A stretch of DNA of 36,894 bases from assembly GCA_027624235.1 (NCBI GenBank), contig JAQBYB010000023.1, positions 1-36,894 on the forward strand. The letters run 5' to 3'. Below, piece by piece: positions 24,569 to 32,353 of this stretch. Source of the DNA: Pseudomonadota bacterium. Its GTDB lineage: Bacteria > Pseudomonadota > Alphaproteobacteria > Rhodospirillales > Casp-alpha2. The first letter of the stretch is position 1. Each line of letters opens with the position of its first letter. A program made the position numbers and the translations under genes. The notes under the pieces were generated by a model. It did no database searches. It saw nothing but the letters and a program-made list of their open reading frames with translations, and had not been told where the DNA came from.

Positions 24569-24594
24569 AAAAAAACCCCGCCGCGTCCGGCGGG
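24569..24594 (-). terminator. Intrinsic terminator downstream of fliL
   Basis: On the minus strand CCCGCCG, loop GACG, CGGCGGG, then G and seven Ts. It ends transcripts coming from fliL and lies 28 bases before the ttrS-like start, so that gene must have its own promoter in a very short space. Confidence 0.85.
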
Positions 24595-24718
24595 ATAGGT
24601 TTTGGGAGGATACTTGTCCATAAAAAAATAAGCCCCGGCGCACGGAAAAGCCCAAGATCGTCAATAGGCCCCCCCTGTGAATAACGGGGAGAATGTGGAT
24701 AACGTGATTTTTTTCGAA

Positions 24719-25243
24719 CTATTGAACCAGCGCGGAGTGGAAAAGAATATCGCTCACCGGCGTCGGGGCCACCGCGGCGCGGACCCGCAACAGAAGATTT
24801 TCCCGCAACCGCTCAAAATTGGCCGAACCGGAGAGTTCCGCGGGTTTTAGTTCTCTTAGGTAGGCCGTGACATTATCAATGATCCGGGGCGCCAGGGCTT
24901 CAACGTTAGGGATATCCTTTTCCTCCATCAACGCGATCGTCAGACCGATTTTGAAGAACCTGGATTTTTGCTGATCACCGCCTAGATTCAAGGTGACTTC
25001 TTCCAGTTTGTAGAAAAACCTCCCATGCTCGGCTCCCCCGCCTTTGCCGTCAGTATTCTCGACGCCCAGCAAAGGATCTAAAAGACCGGATAAAAAAAGA
25101 CCGCCACTGATCAGCAACAACAACACAACCGTAACGGCGACCAGGATAAGAATGAGCTTCTTGTACCCGACCCCACGATGCTCTGCCCCCTCGCCGTCTT
25201 TTTCGACGTCTTCGGCCTCTTCCGATCTTTCTTCTTCGGCCAT
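24719..25243 (-). CDS. fliL: FliL flagellar basal-body-associated protein
   Basis: 174 residues. The acidic cytoplasmic N-terminus (1-24), a single membrane helix (about 28-55) and a periplasmic domain (about 75-174) match FliL. The family-typical features are YKLEEVTLNLGG, then FFKIGLTIALMEE, and the C-terminal helix before VRAAVAPTPVSDILFHSALVQ. FliL rings the stator units and supports motor torque. GAGGAG five bases upstream supports the start. No other flagellar gene is nearby, and a terminator follows, so it is a solitary fliL, away from the usual fliL-fliM context. Confidence 0.85.
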   Translation of the reverse strand: MAEEERSEEAEDVEKDGEGAEHRGVGYKKLILILVAVTVVLLLLISGGLFLSGLLDPLLGVENTDGKGGGAEHGRFFYKLEEVTLNLGGDQQKSRFFKIGLTIALMEEKDIPNVEALAPRIIDNVTAYLRELKPAELSGSANFERLRENLLLRVRAAVAPTPVSDILFHSALVQ

Positions 25244-25380
25244 GAACTCTCCTCGGCGTTGCGCCCCTAAGACTAATATTAACCTTTACGGCATGGAAAA
25301 ACTAACTTGATCAAAGTCATGGAGAATCCCCTCCGACAAGACTATCTATTATAACGAAAGATATAAACAGGAGACCCACG

Positions 25381-28300
25381 ATGACGGAAGCCATTGACCC
25401 GGTAAGGCTGCCTGATGGTTTTTCACTGACCGATGCCGCTTTTGAACGTTCCGGCGACGATATGGTCCTGACCGATGCCGACGGGACCCGCATTGTGGTT
25501 GATGATTTTTTCAGCCACCAGGCGCCACCGGCCTTAGTCACTGAATCCGGCGCCCGGATTTCCGGTACCATGGCCGGGCGGCTGGCCGGGGCTTCGAACG
25601 CGGATCAGGTCGTCCAGGGTGGCACCGATGCCGCCACCGAAACCCCCGGCGAATCGATCGGAACCGTCAATACGGTCAGCGGCACGGCCTTTGTTATTCG
25701 CGTCGACGGCAGCCGCGAGGAAGTCGATATCCACACTGTCCTGTTCGCCGGCGATATCCTGGAGACCGACGCCGACGGCGCCATCGGTATAATCTTGGCC
25801 GATGAAACCGCACTGGCCATGGGTGGCGACGGCCGCATGGCCCTCGACGAAATGATCTATGACCCCGAAACCCAGGAAGGCTCGCTGTCCTTGATGGCCT
25901 TCAAGGGTATTTACACGGTGGTCAGCGGCATGGTCTCAAAAACCGACCCGGACGCCATGGTGATCACCACCCCGGTCGGCTCCATCGGCATTCGCGGCAC
26001 CCAGATCGGTATTGAGTACATCGATGGCGAAAACCTGACCGTTGTCATGATGCGCGAAGCCGACGGCTATGTCGGTGAGGTCTATATCCGCAACGATGGC
26101 GGCTACCAGGTCATGAACCAGGTCAATCAGGTTCTATTCGCCGGCGCCCACGGTCGGGCACCGGAGTTCCGGGCCTCGGTGGAAGACGCCGATATCGTGC
26201 GCATGTTCGAGACGACCCTTGTCCACCTGCCTCAGGCCAGTGGCCGTGAAAACGATTACACCACCCAGCAACACGAAGGCGGCGGCGAACTGGACCAGAT
26301 GGTAACAGACGCCGGCCAGCCCCAGGCCGTTGCGCCGCCACCACCGCCGACCCCGGAAGCAGCGTTCCCGGCGACGGAAGCCTACCAACCGACACCGCCG
26401 GTCGAGGCCGCAACGGCGCCGCCGGTACAGGTCGGCCCCATTCAAACCGTTTTGGCAACGCCGCCCGCCGATAGACCGGCCGACGCCATCATCATCACCA
26501 CGGAACCTTTCGCCAGCGCCGGCATTGTCGTCGCCCCGAATGCGGTCCCCCAAGCGGCTGACCTGACCATTGTGACCGCCGAGGACCAGGCCATCAGCGG
26601 TCAATTAATCGCCACCGACGCCGATCAGGACGCCGTGTCCTATACCCTGGCCGAGGCCGGCGGGCCGCAACACGGCACGGTCATCGTCAATGCCGATGGA
26701 TCTTACGACTATACGCCGGCCGCCGATTTTTCCGGCACCGACAGCTTTACCTACAGCGTCGACGACGGCGAGGGCGGCGTCACCACGGCGACGGTTTCGG
26801 TCAACGTGGCGGCGGTCCCCGATGTTCCCGTGGTTGCCGTGACGGCGGCTTCCGGTGCCGAGGATACCGCCATTCCGCTGACCATCTCGGCCGTTGTGCC
26901 GGGTGCGGAAAGCCTGTCGAGCCTGACCATCTCCGGCGTCGCCACGGGTGCCATCCTTAGCGCCGGCACCGACAACGGCGACGGCACCTGGACCCTCAGC
27001 GGCGGCGATCTTAATACTCTAAATACCCTGACCCTGACCCCGCCGGCCGATTGGTCCGGCGACCTGGCTTTGACGGTCAAGGCCACCTCCACCGACGGCG
27101 GCACCGCCACGGCCGGCTTCGGGGTCGCGGTGACCTCGGTTGCCGATGTTCCCGTGGTCGCCGTGTCGGCGGCTTCCGGTGCAGAGGATACCGCCATTCC
27201 GCTGACCATCTCGGCCTATGTGCCGGGCGCCGAAAGCCTGTCGAGCCTGACCATCTCCGGCGTCGCCACCGGCGCGGTCCTTAGCGCCGGCACCGACAAC
27301 AGCGACGGCACCTGGACCCTTAGCGGCAGCGACCTGGATAATCTGGATACCCTGACCCTGACGCCGCCCGCCCATTCATCAAACGACATGTCGCTGAGCG
27401 TCACGGCGACGTCCACCGACGGCGGCAGCGCCTTCGCCAGCTTCGGCGTCAGCGTTGCGGCCCTTGCCGACACGCCGGGTTTGCGGGTATTCGACACCGT
27501 TTATGGCGGCGGCGAAGGCGGTGAAGGCGGCGAAGGCGGTGAAGGCGGTGAATTCGCGGGCACCGGCGGCGACGATATTCTGTTCGGCACCGGCGGCGAT
27601 GACGTCATCAGCGGCAAGGGCGGCGACGATATCCTGTACGGCTACGGTGCGGGAGGGAGCGAAGGCGGCGCCTCGATTGTTCCGCTCACCATTGATGCCG
27701 CGCTGATCGATACGGACTCTTCGGAGGCCCTTGGCATCACCATCACCGGCGTCCCCGATGGCGGTGTTCTCAGTGCCGGCGCCGATATGGGCGATGGCCG
27801 GTGGACCCTGAGCCCGGACGACTTAGACGGCCTCAACCTAACCCTGCCGGAAGGCTACCAGAGCGATTTCCAGTTAGCCGTAACCGCGACCTCCACCGAT
27901 ATTGACGCCGACACCGGCGACACCGATCAGGCCTCGGCCTCGGCCATCATCAACATCGGATACGAAGGCGGCGAAGGCGGCTTTGGCGGCGATGATGTGC
28001 TTAAGGGCGGCGGCGGTAATGACGTTCTGTACGGCGGCGCCGGCGACGACGTGCTCAGAGGCGGCGGCGGTGATGACGTTCTGTACGGCGGCGCCGGCGA
28101 CGACGTGCTCAAAGGCGAAGGCGGCGCGGACGTCCTGCACGGCGGTGGCGGCGATGATGTGCTGAAGGGCGGCGGCGGTAATGATACCTTCGTCTTCGGT
28201 TCCGGGTCCGGCAACGACATCATCGAGGATTACCGCAACGGCGAAGTCCTGCGCTTCGACGGGCCGGAATTTTCCAAAGACAATCTGGCGATGACCCAGA

Positions 28301-28437
28301 ACGGAGACAACGTGGTCATCGCCTTCGGTGACCAGAATGTCGCGGTCACCGTCAAAGACGTTGATTTGGAGAATCAGAGCTACACCGTCATCCAGGATGG
28401 CGATTCCGTGCTGATTACCTTTGACGGCGACCACTAG
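25381..28437 (+). CDS. FecR-domain / Ig-like / RTX repeat exoprotein (predicted type I secretion substrate)
   Basis: 1018 residues, no N-terminal signal peptide. Order: an N-terminal acidic region, a FecR-like domain (about 95-245, with TVSGTAFVIRVDG and TTPVGSIGIRGTQIGIEY), a Pro-rich linker (about 315-350) and a cadherin/VCBS-like domain (about 394-479, DGSYDYTPAADFSGTDSFTY). Two near-identical 108-residue Ig-like repeats follow (about 481-696). Then come a short RTX block (about 714-757), a third degenerate Ig-like unit (about 761-860), and a second RTX block of about eight nonapeptides (GGxGxDxLx; about 869-940). The C-terminal 80 residues are acidic and would carry the uncleaved type I secretion signal. 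RTX repeats bind Ca2+ and fold outside the cell; adhesion or surface-layer function is inferred. AGGAG precedes the ATG. No ABC/HlyD/TolC genes are nearby. Confidence 0.9.
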   Translation: MTEAIDPVRLPDGFSLTDAAFERSGDDMVLTDADGTRIVVDDFFSHQAPPALVTESGARISGTMAGRLAGASNADQVVQGGTDAATETPGESIGTVNTVSGTAFVIRVDGSREEVDIHTVLFAGDILETDADGAIGIILADETALAMGGDGRMALDEMIYDPETQEGSLSLMAFKGIYTVVSGMVSKTDPDAMVITTPVGSIGIRGTQIGIEYIDGENLTVVMMREADGYVGEVYIRNDGGYQVMNQVNQVLFAGAHGRAPEFRASVEDADIVRMFETTLVHLPQASGRENDYTTQQHEGGGELDQMVTDAGQPQAVAPPPPPTPEAAFPATEAYQPTPPVEAATAPPVQVGPIQTVLATPPADRPADAIIITTEPFASAGIVVAPNAVPQAADLTIVTAEDQAISGQLIATDADQDAVSYTLAEAGGPQHGTVIVNADGSYDYTPAADFSGTDSFTYSVDDGEGGVTTATVSVNVAAVPDVPVVAVTAASGAEDTAIPLTISAVVPGAESLSSLTISGVATGAILSAGTDNGDGTWTLSGGDLNTLNTLTLTPPADWSGDLALTVKATSTDGGTATAGFGVAVTSVADVPVVAVSAASGAEDTAIPLTISAYVPGAESLSSLTISGVATGAVLSAGTDNSDGTWTLSGSDLDNLDTLTLTPPAHSSNDMSLSVTATSTDGGSAFASFGVSVAALADTPGLRVFDTVYGGGEGGEGGEGGEGGEFAGTGGDDILFGTGGDDVISGKGGDDILYGYGAGGSEGGASIVPLTIDAALIDTDSSEALGITITGVPDGGVLSAGADMGDGRWTLSPDDLDGLNLTLPEGYQSDFQLAVTATSTDIDADTGDTDQASASAIINIGYEGGEGGFGGDDVLKGGGGNDVLYGGAGDDVLRGGGGDDVLYGGAGDDVLKGEGGADVLHGGGGDDVLKGGGGNDTFVFGSGSGNDIIEDYRNGEVLRFDGPEFSKDNLAMTQNGDNVVIAFGDQNVAVTVKDVDLENQSYTVIQDGDSVLITFDGDH
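26821..27468 (+). repeat. Tandem 324-bp in-frame duplication (two Ig-like units)
   Basis: The unit starting GATGTTCCCGTGGT at 26821 recurs at 27145, a period of 324 bases (108 codons). Long stretches are identical at DNA level (around GAGGATACCGCCATTCCGCT), so the duplication is recent or homogenised. Confidence 0.85.
27987..28194 (+). repeat. RTX nonapeptide array with 54-bp tandem unit
   Basis: GACGTTCTGTACGG begins at 28021 and again at 28075, a 54-base period encoding two nonapeptides (NDVLYGGAG DDVLRGGGG type). The array is the calcium-binding part of the exoprotein, not a CRISPR array: the copies are in frame with no unique spacers. Confidence 0.88.
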
Positions 28438-28438
28438 G

Positions 28439-28466
28439 CCGCGTCTTCCCGCCTGATCGAGCCGCC
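28439..28466. repeat. Dispersed 28-bp repeat, copy 1
   Basis: CCGCGTCTTCCCGCC followed by TGATCGAGCCGCC directly after the exoprotein stop. It matches 30363-30390 at 26 of 28 positions. Confidence 0.5.
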
Positions 28467-28477
28467 GCCGAGAAGCC

Positions 28478-29059
28478 TTATTCCGCGTGGCCGACACCTT
28501 CTAGAAACGTAATCCAATGTTCGGGAAGGCGATGCGCGCGCGCGCCCTCTCTGAGAAGCGTGATGTAGCGGAGCGACGGTTTGCCGTCCTCATCATTGCC
28601 GTCCGCGATAAAAGTGACGACATCGAGAGGATTGCCGCCAAGGTCTTCAGCGGCAAGCCAAATTGGCCGATACCGCCAGCCGGGAATCCCCTCGCTCGCG
28701 TTCAGCCGGATAAGTTCGCGGCGATTGATCCGGTAAAGGACACCCCAGACCTCGGCTTCCTTGTCGGCGCTTATATTCGCCGGCGCCCCCTTGCCTTTGG
28801 GGTGACCGTCTAAATTGAACCGCAAGCGATACCCCCTGATAAGGCCAACCCGCCATTCGTCGGGCCGCATGCCGCGGCGCTCGCGAAATGCCCTGTCATG
28901 CATGTTGGCGCCATAGGCGAAATACCACACCACATCGTCGGGATCACCATCGAGCCTCAACCCCCAGGCGCGATACCAAAGCCGGGCCAACGGCCAGGCC
29001 CGAAGGATGACCGGAACCCAAACCCGTTTCAGGCCGCGCCGCAGGCTACGCCACGTCAT
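28478..29059 (-). CDS. Gamma-glutamylcyclotransferase-like protein
   Basis: 193 residues from the ATG at 29059 (GGGAG seven bases upstream). The N-terminal 40 residues are basic and hydrophobic (MTWRSLRRGLKRVWVP…) and precede the domain. The substrate-pocket motif YFAYGANM (46-53) corresponds to YGxN of the family, and E123 in LNASEGIPGWRY is the expected catalytic Glu. GGCT-like enzymes release 5-oxoproline from gamma-glutamyl amines or peptides, for example in glutathione turnover. The exact substrate is not predictable. It lies downstream of the LPG-synthase-type gene on the same strand and converges with the RTX exoprotein gene. Confidence 0.85.
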   Translation of the reverse strand: MTWRSLRRGLKRVWVPVILRAWPLARLWYRAWGLRLDGDPDDVVWYFAYGANMHDRAFRERRGMRPDEWRVGLIRGYRLRFNLDGHPKGKGAPANISADKEAEVWGVLYRINRRELIRLNASEGIPGWRYRPIWLAAEDLGGNPLDVVTFIADGNDEDGKPSLRYITLLREGARAHRLPEHWITFLEGVGHAE

Positions 29060-29178
29060 TCTTTCTCTCCCAACGCGATAGCCGCCCATAAAGAACGATC
29101 TGCAAGGCGCCGGCAATCTTCCAGAAGACGGGGCCGCCAATTTTCTCTTCGGCGTTCCGTGGAATACCCTCCGTCGCC

Positions 29179-30270
29179 TCAGGCCGAGGCATTGGCTTCC
29201 GCCTCCGTGGGACGCGCGTCGCGAATATCAATGCCGCTCCGCCACAGAAACAGCAGCCCGAGTCCAACCATCAAAACGATGGTAATAATATGGTTGAACA
29301 GGACCATCGCCAGCGCCTGTTCGTCGGCGACGCCAAGAAGATTGAGCGCGAAGCCGGATCCAATAATGAAGCCCCCAGGGACGCGGATAAATCGGGCGAG
29401 CACCAATGAAAATCCCGCGAAAATCATGAGAAACAGATAGTCGAAGGGCGCCAGGACGATACCAACCGCCAGCCCCGCCCACAGGAAATGCGTCGCCGCG
29501 ATGATCTTCATCAGAACGCTTGCCAGCACCGCGCCGATTTGGCGGCGGCGGTCGCGCGGCCAAATGATGCCTTCTTGGATCGCGTTTCTCAGTCCTTCGA
29601 GGCGGGCGCCCCCCTTGGTGGCCAACCAATCGATCCACCGGCTTATCCGTGCCTCCTTACGGCTCAATGGCGAACGACCGACAAACAGCATGTAAAGAAG
29701 GGCGGAAAAGAGAATCAGGTTCAAACCACCGGCGACCGCAAGGCCGGTCCTGACATCGCCTTCGACCTCTGGAATTTGGCCGACAATCGCGACCAACGTG
29801 GCAAACAGCGCGAAGACGATGCCGTCAAGAAAACGCTCGATGGCCGATGTCGTCAGGACACAGGCAAATCGCAGCCCTTCCAACCGCGCGATCAGCCATG
29901 ACCGCACAAAGGGGCTGACGCCCAAGGGAATGAGGATGGCAACTCCATACCCCGCAAGGATCGCGCCAAACAGCCTGACACTAGAAATTGGTTTCAGATC
30001 GAACAGAATTTGCCGCCATTTCCAGCCACGGGTCAGCTGTTCGAGAAGGATGGTGCCGGCCAGAACGGAAAGCCAATTGAGCTTGGCGGTAGCGACGGCG
30101 GTCAGAAACCGTTCAGGGTCGATATCCTGATAGAGCCAAAACAGCGCCGCAATCGCCAGCGCCGCGCCAATCGTCGGCAGCACCCAGCGGACCAGGACGC
30201 CGTGGCGGCCTTTGGTTGAGTTCAATTCCTGTTCCAATATTTTTGCCAAAGTTAAAGACCGAGGATTCAA
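29179..30270 (-). CDS. Lysylphosphatidylglycerol-synthase-type (flippase-like) membrane protein
   Basis: About 363 residues with roughly eight hydrophobic helices and no cytosolic enzymatic domain. Features such as LSVLAGTILLEQLTRGWKWRQIL, then FGAILAGYGVAILIPLGVSPFVRSWLIAR, then TTSAIERFLDGIVFALFA match the LPG_synthase_TM (UPF0104/YbhN) family. In MprF this part flips aminoacyl-phosphatidylglycerol; stand-alone members are presumed lipid translocases of unknown substrate. The frame has no ATG near its beginning; the best start is TTG at 30270 with a poor ribosome-binding site, so the true N-terminus is uncertain by up to about 20 residues. It may be co-transcribed with the downstream cyclotransferase-like gene. 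Confidence 0.82.
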   Translation of the reverse strand: MNPRSLTLAKILEQELNSTKGRHGVLVRWVLPTIGAALAIAALFWLYQDIDPERFLTAVATAKLNWLSVLAGTILLEQLTRGWKWRQILFDLKPISSVRLFGAILAGYGVAILIPLGVSPFVRSWLIARLEGLRFACVLTTSAIERFLDGIVFALFATLVAIVGQIPEVEGDVRTGLAVAGGLNLILFSALLYMLFVGRSPLSRKEARISRWIDWLATKGGARLEGLRNAIQEGIIWPRDRRRQIGAVLASVLMKIIAATHFLWAGLAVGIVLAPFDYLFLMIFAGFSLVLARFIRVPGGFIIGSGFALNLLGVADEQALAMVLFNHIITIVLMVGLGLLFLWRSGIDIRDARPTEAEANASA

Positions 30271-30362
30271 CTTGGCGCATTAAATTGACGATGGGAAGCG
30301 CGTTGTAATGCGTAGCCGCGCCACGGTCAATAAGAGCGCCGCACGATGCCCCTAACGGACCG

Positions 30363-30390
30363 CCGCGTCTTCCCGCCAGATCCAGCCGCC
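30363..30390. repeat. Dispersed 28-bp repeat, copy 2
   Basis: CCGCGTCTTCCCGCC then AGATCCAGCCGCC in the 182-base gap between the LPG-synthase-type and ZntB-like genes; two mismatches to the copy at 28439. Confidence 0.5.
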
Positions 30391-30452
30391 AAAAGAACAT
30401 CAACGTTTCGCAGAGGTGCGCGGAAAATGGATTGGTTGCCATCAGCCCGTAT

Positions 30453-31427
30453 TTAAAGCCAGCGAATGCGGCGGAAATAGATCACCAAGCCGAGGCCAAC
30501 GGCGGCAAGCCCGCCGCCCACGGCCCAGAACGCCCAGGCGACCTTCTCGCCGGGGATGCCACCCACGTTCATGCCCAAAAGCCCGGTGACGAACGTCAGC
30601 GGCAGCATGATGGTGGCAACGATGGAGAGCGTATAAATCGCCCGATCCATGCTTTCGGAGATGCGGGTCCGGCGCTCGTCCTGGATGATGGCGGCACGCT
30701 CGCGCATGGCGTCCAGTTCCTCGACGACGCGGTAGACCCGGTCCACCACTTCGCGCAGCCGCGCCCGCTGATGATCGTCGAATAGGCCGCCGCAGTCCGC
30801 ATGGAGGCGCGTCAAGGCGTCGCGTTGCGGCGCCAAATGGCGGCGCAGCGCGATGGTCAGGCGGCGCAGTGGCGTCAGGCGCTCGCCGAGCACATCCAGG
30901 TCCCCGGCGACCAGCGCCTCTTCAAGTTCGTCCAGAGTCTCGTCGATGCCGGACTCGACGGGCTGCAATCGGTCGGTGAGACCTTGCGCCAGACGGATCA
31001 GGAAACCGGGACCGGTGCGAACGCCCTTGCCTCGCGCCAGATCGTCGCGGAGGTCCTGGATGGCCAGAATCTTTAGCCGCCGCGTCGAGACAATGCGCTC
31101 CGGCTCCATCCAGACACGGATCGAGTTCATGTCCTCCGGAACGGCGTCGGGATTAAAGTTGACGCCCCGCAGATTGACCAGCACACCATTGTCAAAGAGG
31201 GCGCTACGCGGCCGGGTGTCCTCCGCCAGGAGAGCCCCCGCGACCAGCGGATTGAGGCCGCTCTCGCCGCCGAGCCATTCCGCAACGCCCGCCGCTGAGC
31301 GGTCGAGGTGCACCCAAAGCAGGCCGTCGCCGGGCTTCCAGGCGCGAACGCCGGCCCAGTCCATCGCCTCGCCGTTGCCCTGGCCGTCGAGCCGGTAGGC
31401 GCAGATTAGGCCATCACTATCGGTCAT
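30453..31427 (-). CDS. ZntB/CorA-type divalent metal transporter
   Basis: 324 residues from the ATG at 31427 (GGAG eight bases upstream); the frame could be extended 12 codons. A large cytosolic alpha/beta funnel domain (about 1-260) ends in a long helix. Two C-terminal membrane helices follow, with the selectivity motif GMN at the start of the loop (GLLGMNVGGIPG) and a basic tail RRIRWL. The GMNVGGIPG form is typical of ZntB, which conducts Zn2+ and other divalent ions as a pentamer in the inner membrane, rather than of CorA proper. It stands alone, divergent from the protease-like gene at 31662. Confidence 0.9.
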   Translation of the reverse strand: MTDSDGLICAYRLDGQGNGEAMDWAGVRAWKPGDGLLWVHLDRSAAGVAEWLGGESGLNPLVAGALLAEDTRPRSALFDNGVLVNLRGVNFNPDAVPEDMNSIRVWMEPERIVSTRRLKILAIQDLRDDLARGKGVRTGPGFLIRLAQGLTDRLQPVESGIDETLDELEEALVAGDLDVLGERLTPLRRLTIALRRHLAPQRDALTRLHADCGGLFDDHQRARLREVVDRVYRVVEELDAMRERAAIIQDERRTRISESMDRAIYTLSIVATIMLPLTFVTGLLGMNVGGIPGEKVAWAFWAVGGGLAAVGLGLVIYFRRIRWL

Positions 31428-31505
31428 CACCACGTCTCCATATTCCGAACCTCCCGAACCCATTGATCGGATGATTTTTCAGGCCGGCGGATCGTTCCTG
31501 GGATT

Positions 31506-31521
31506 GTAACCCGATTGTTAC
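31506..31521. promoter_or_regulatory. Short inverted repeat GTAAC-N6-GTTAC upstream of the protease cluster
   Basis: Perfect five-base half-sites in the 234-base divergent region between the ZntB-like and protease-like genes. The half-site is also the core of the 12264-12289 repeat, but with a different spacing. It could be chance. Confidence 0.2.
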
Positions 31522-31661
31522 TAACTTTGTCCAATTATGCGTCAGGATCACGTAGTTTAGCCGTTTCTTCCGCCGCCGCGGAAATTAGTGGAATCAAAGT
31601 TTGTTTTCTCCATATGCCTTTGGCAATATCAGCGTAAGCTCAAGGGTTCGAATGGCAATCC

Positions 31662-32192
31662 ATGATTAGTTCTATGCATAACTCCTTTGCGACGACCGTT
31701 TTCGCCGCCGCCGTCTCTCTATCGTTCGGCGCCAACGGCGCGGAACGACAAGTCGTGGGATACATCGAGGAGGTGCGAATATACCCCGGCGATCTGCATT
31801 TAATGGCCAAGATCGACTCCGGCGCCAAGACTTCCTCCATCGATGTCCGTGACCAGGTCGAGTTCGAACGCGAGGGCGGTAAATGGGTCCGATTCAGGAT
31901 CAATATAATGGCCAAGGCGGACAAGACGATTAAGTCAGTCATTATTGAGCGCCCGGTGTTACGCAAAACCAGGATTCGACGCGCCGAGACGGAAAAGCAA
32001 GAGCGCTACGTGATCAATCTGGGCATCTGCCTCGGCGGATATTTCAAGAAAGCCGAGGTCAATCTTAATGACCGCACCGGCATGAACTACAGGTTACTAC
32101 TCGGTCGGCTGTTCCTGAACGATCATTTCCTCATCGACACGTCGAAGAAGAACCTGACAAAACCGAACTGTCCCGAGGCGCCTGGGCGATGA
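31662..32192 (+). CDS. Periplasmic retropepsin-like protease (RimB / 'ATP-dependent zinc protease' family)
   Basis: 176 residues. A signal peptide (about 1-27, ending FGANGA) is followed by a single retropepsin-like domain. The catalytic motif is KIDSGAKTSSI (D52-S-G-A). Further family motifs are IIERPVLRKTRI, then INLGICLGGYFKKAEVNLNDR, and MNYRLLLGRLFL with the terminal IDTSK. The family is annotated both as DUF785 'zinc protease' and as RimB-like aspartic peptidase; the D-S-G-A motif favours an aspartic mechanism as a dimer. Members cluster with RimK-type ATP-grasp ligases, as here. The stop overlaps the next start as ATGA (32189-32192), so the two genes are translationally coupled. The ribosome-binding site is weak; M5 is an alternative start. 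Confidence 0.86.
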   Translation: MISSMHNSFATTVFAAAVSLSFGANGAERQVVGYIEEVRIYPGDLHLMAKIDSGAKTSSIDVRDQVEFEREGGKWVRFRINIMAKADKTIKSVIIERPVLRKTRIRRAETEKQERYVINLGICLGGYFKKAEVNLNDRTGMNYRLLLGRLFLNDHFLIDTSKKNLTKPNCPEAPGR

Positions 32193-32350
32193 AGAACACC
32201 CACGTTTACATCCTGGCGGCGGCGCTGGCGGCGATCGGGATCGGCGTGTTCCTCTATAAGGTGTTGGTGGTTGGGTTGCCGATGTCGGTCGACAAAAAGA
32301 CCGAGCTTTGGGAAGTGGAAACGGCGATTTCCTTCAACGCCAAGGGCTAG
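32189..32350 (+). CDS. N-terminal anchor segment of the inactive-transglutaminase/7TM protein, ended by in-frame TAG
   Basis: 53 codons starting at the ATG that overlaps the protease stop (ATGA). It encodes a membrane anchor (HVYILAAALAAIGIGVFLYK) and then ELWEVETAISFNAKG before TAG (32348-32350). In homologues this is the beginning of one continuous protein: a signal anchor, then the start of the periplasmic domain. The same frame resumes two codons later at GTG 32354 with the expected next strand (SLSFHLPQNADRF). The break is a single amber codon with no frameshift. Whether it is a mutation, a sequencing error or a real read-through or reinitiation site cannot be told from the sequence. Confidence 0.75.
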   Translation: MKNTHVYILAAALAAIGIGVFLYKVLVVGLPMSVDKKTELWEVETAISFNAKG

Positions 32351-32353
32351 GCG

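Noticed and set aside
24542..24664. 41-codon longer N-terminus for the ttrS-like kinase
   Set aside because: It would place the intrinsic terminator at 24569-24594 inside the coding region; the residues before M at 24541 look random, while those after form a signal anchor.
25301..25316. TTGATCAA resembling an FNR site upstream of the exoprotein gene
   Set aside because: An FNR box needs four bases between TTGAT and ATCAA; here the halves abut.
27987..28194. CRISPR-like regular repeats
   Set aside because: In-frame coding repeats with a 54-base period and no unique spacers; RTX nonapeptides explain them fully.
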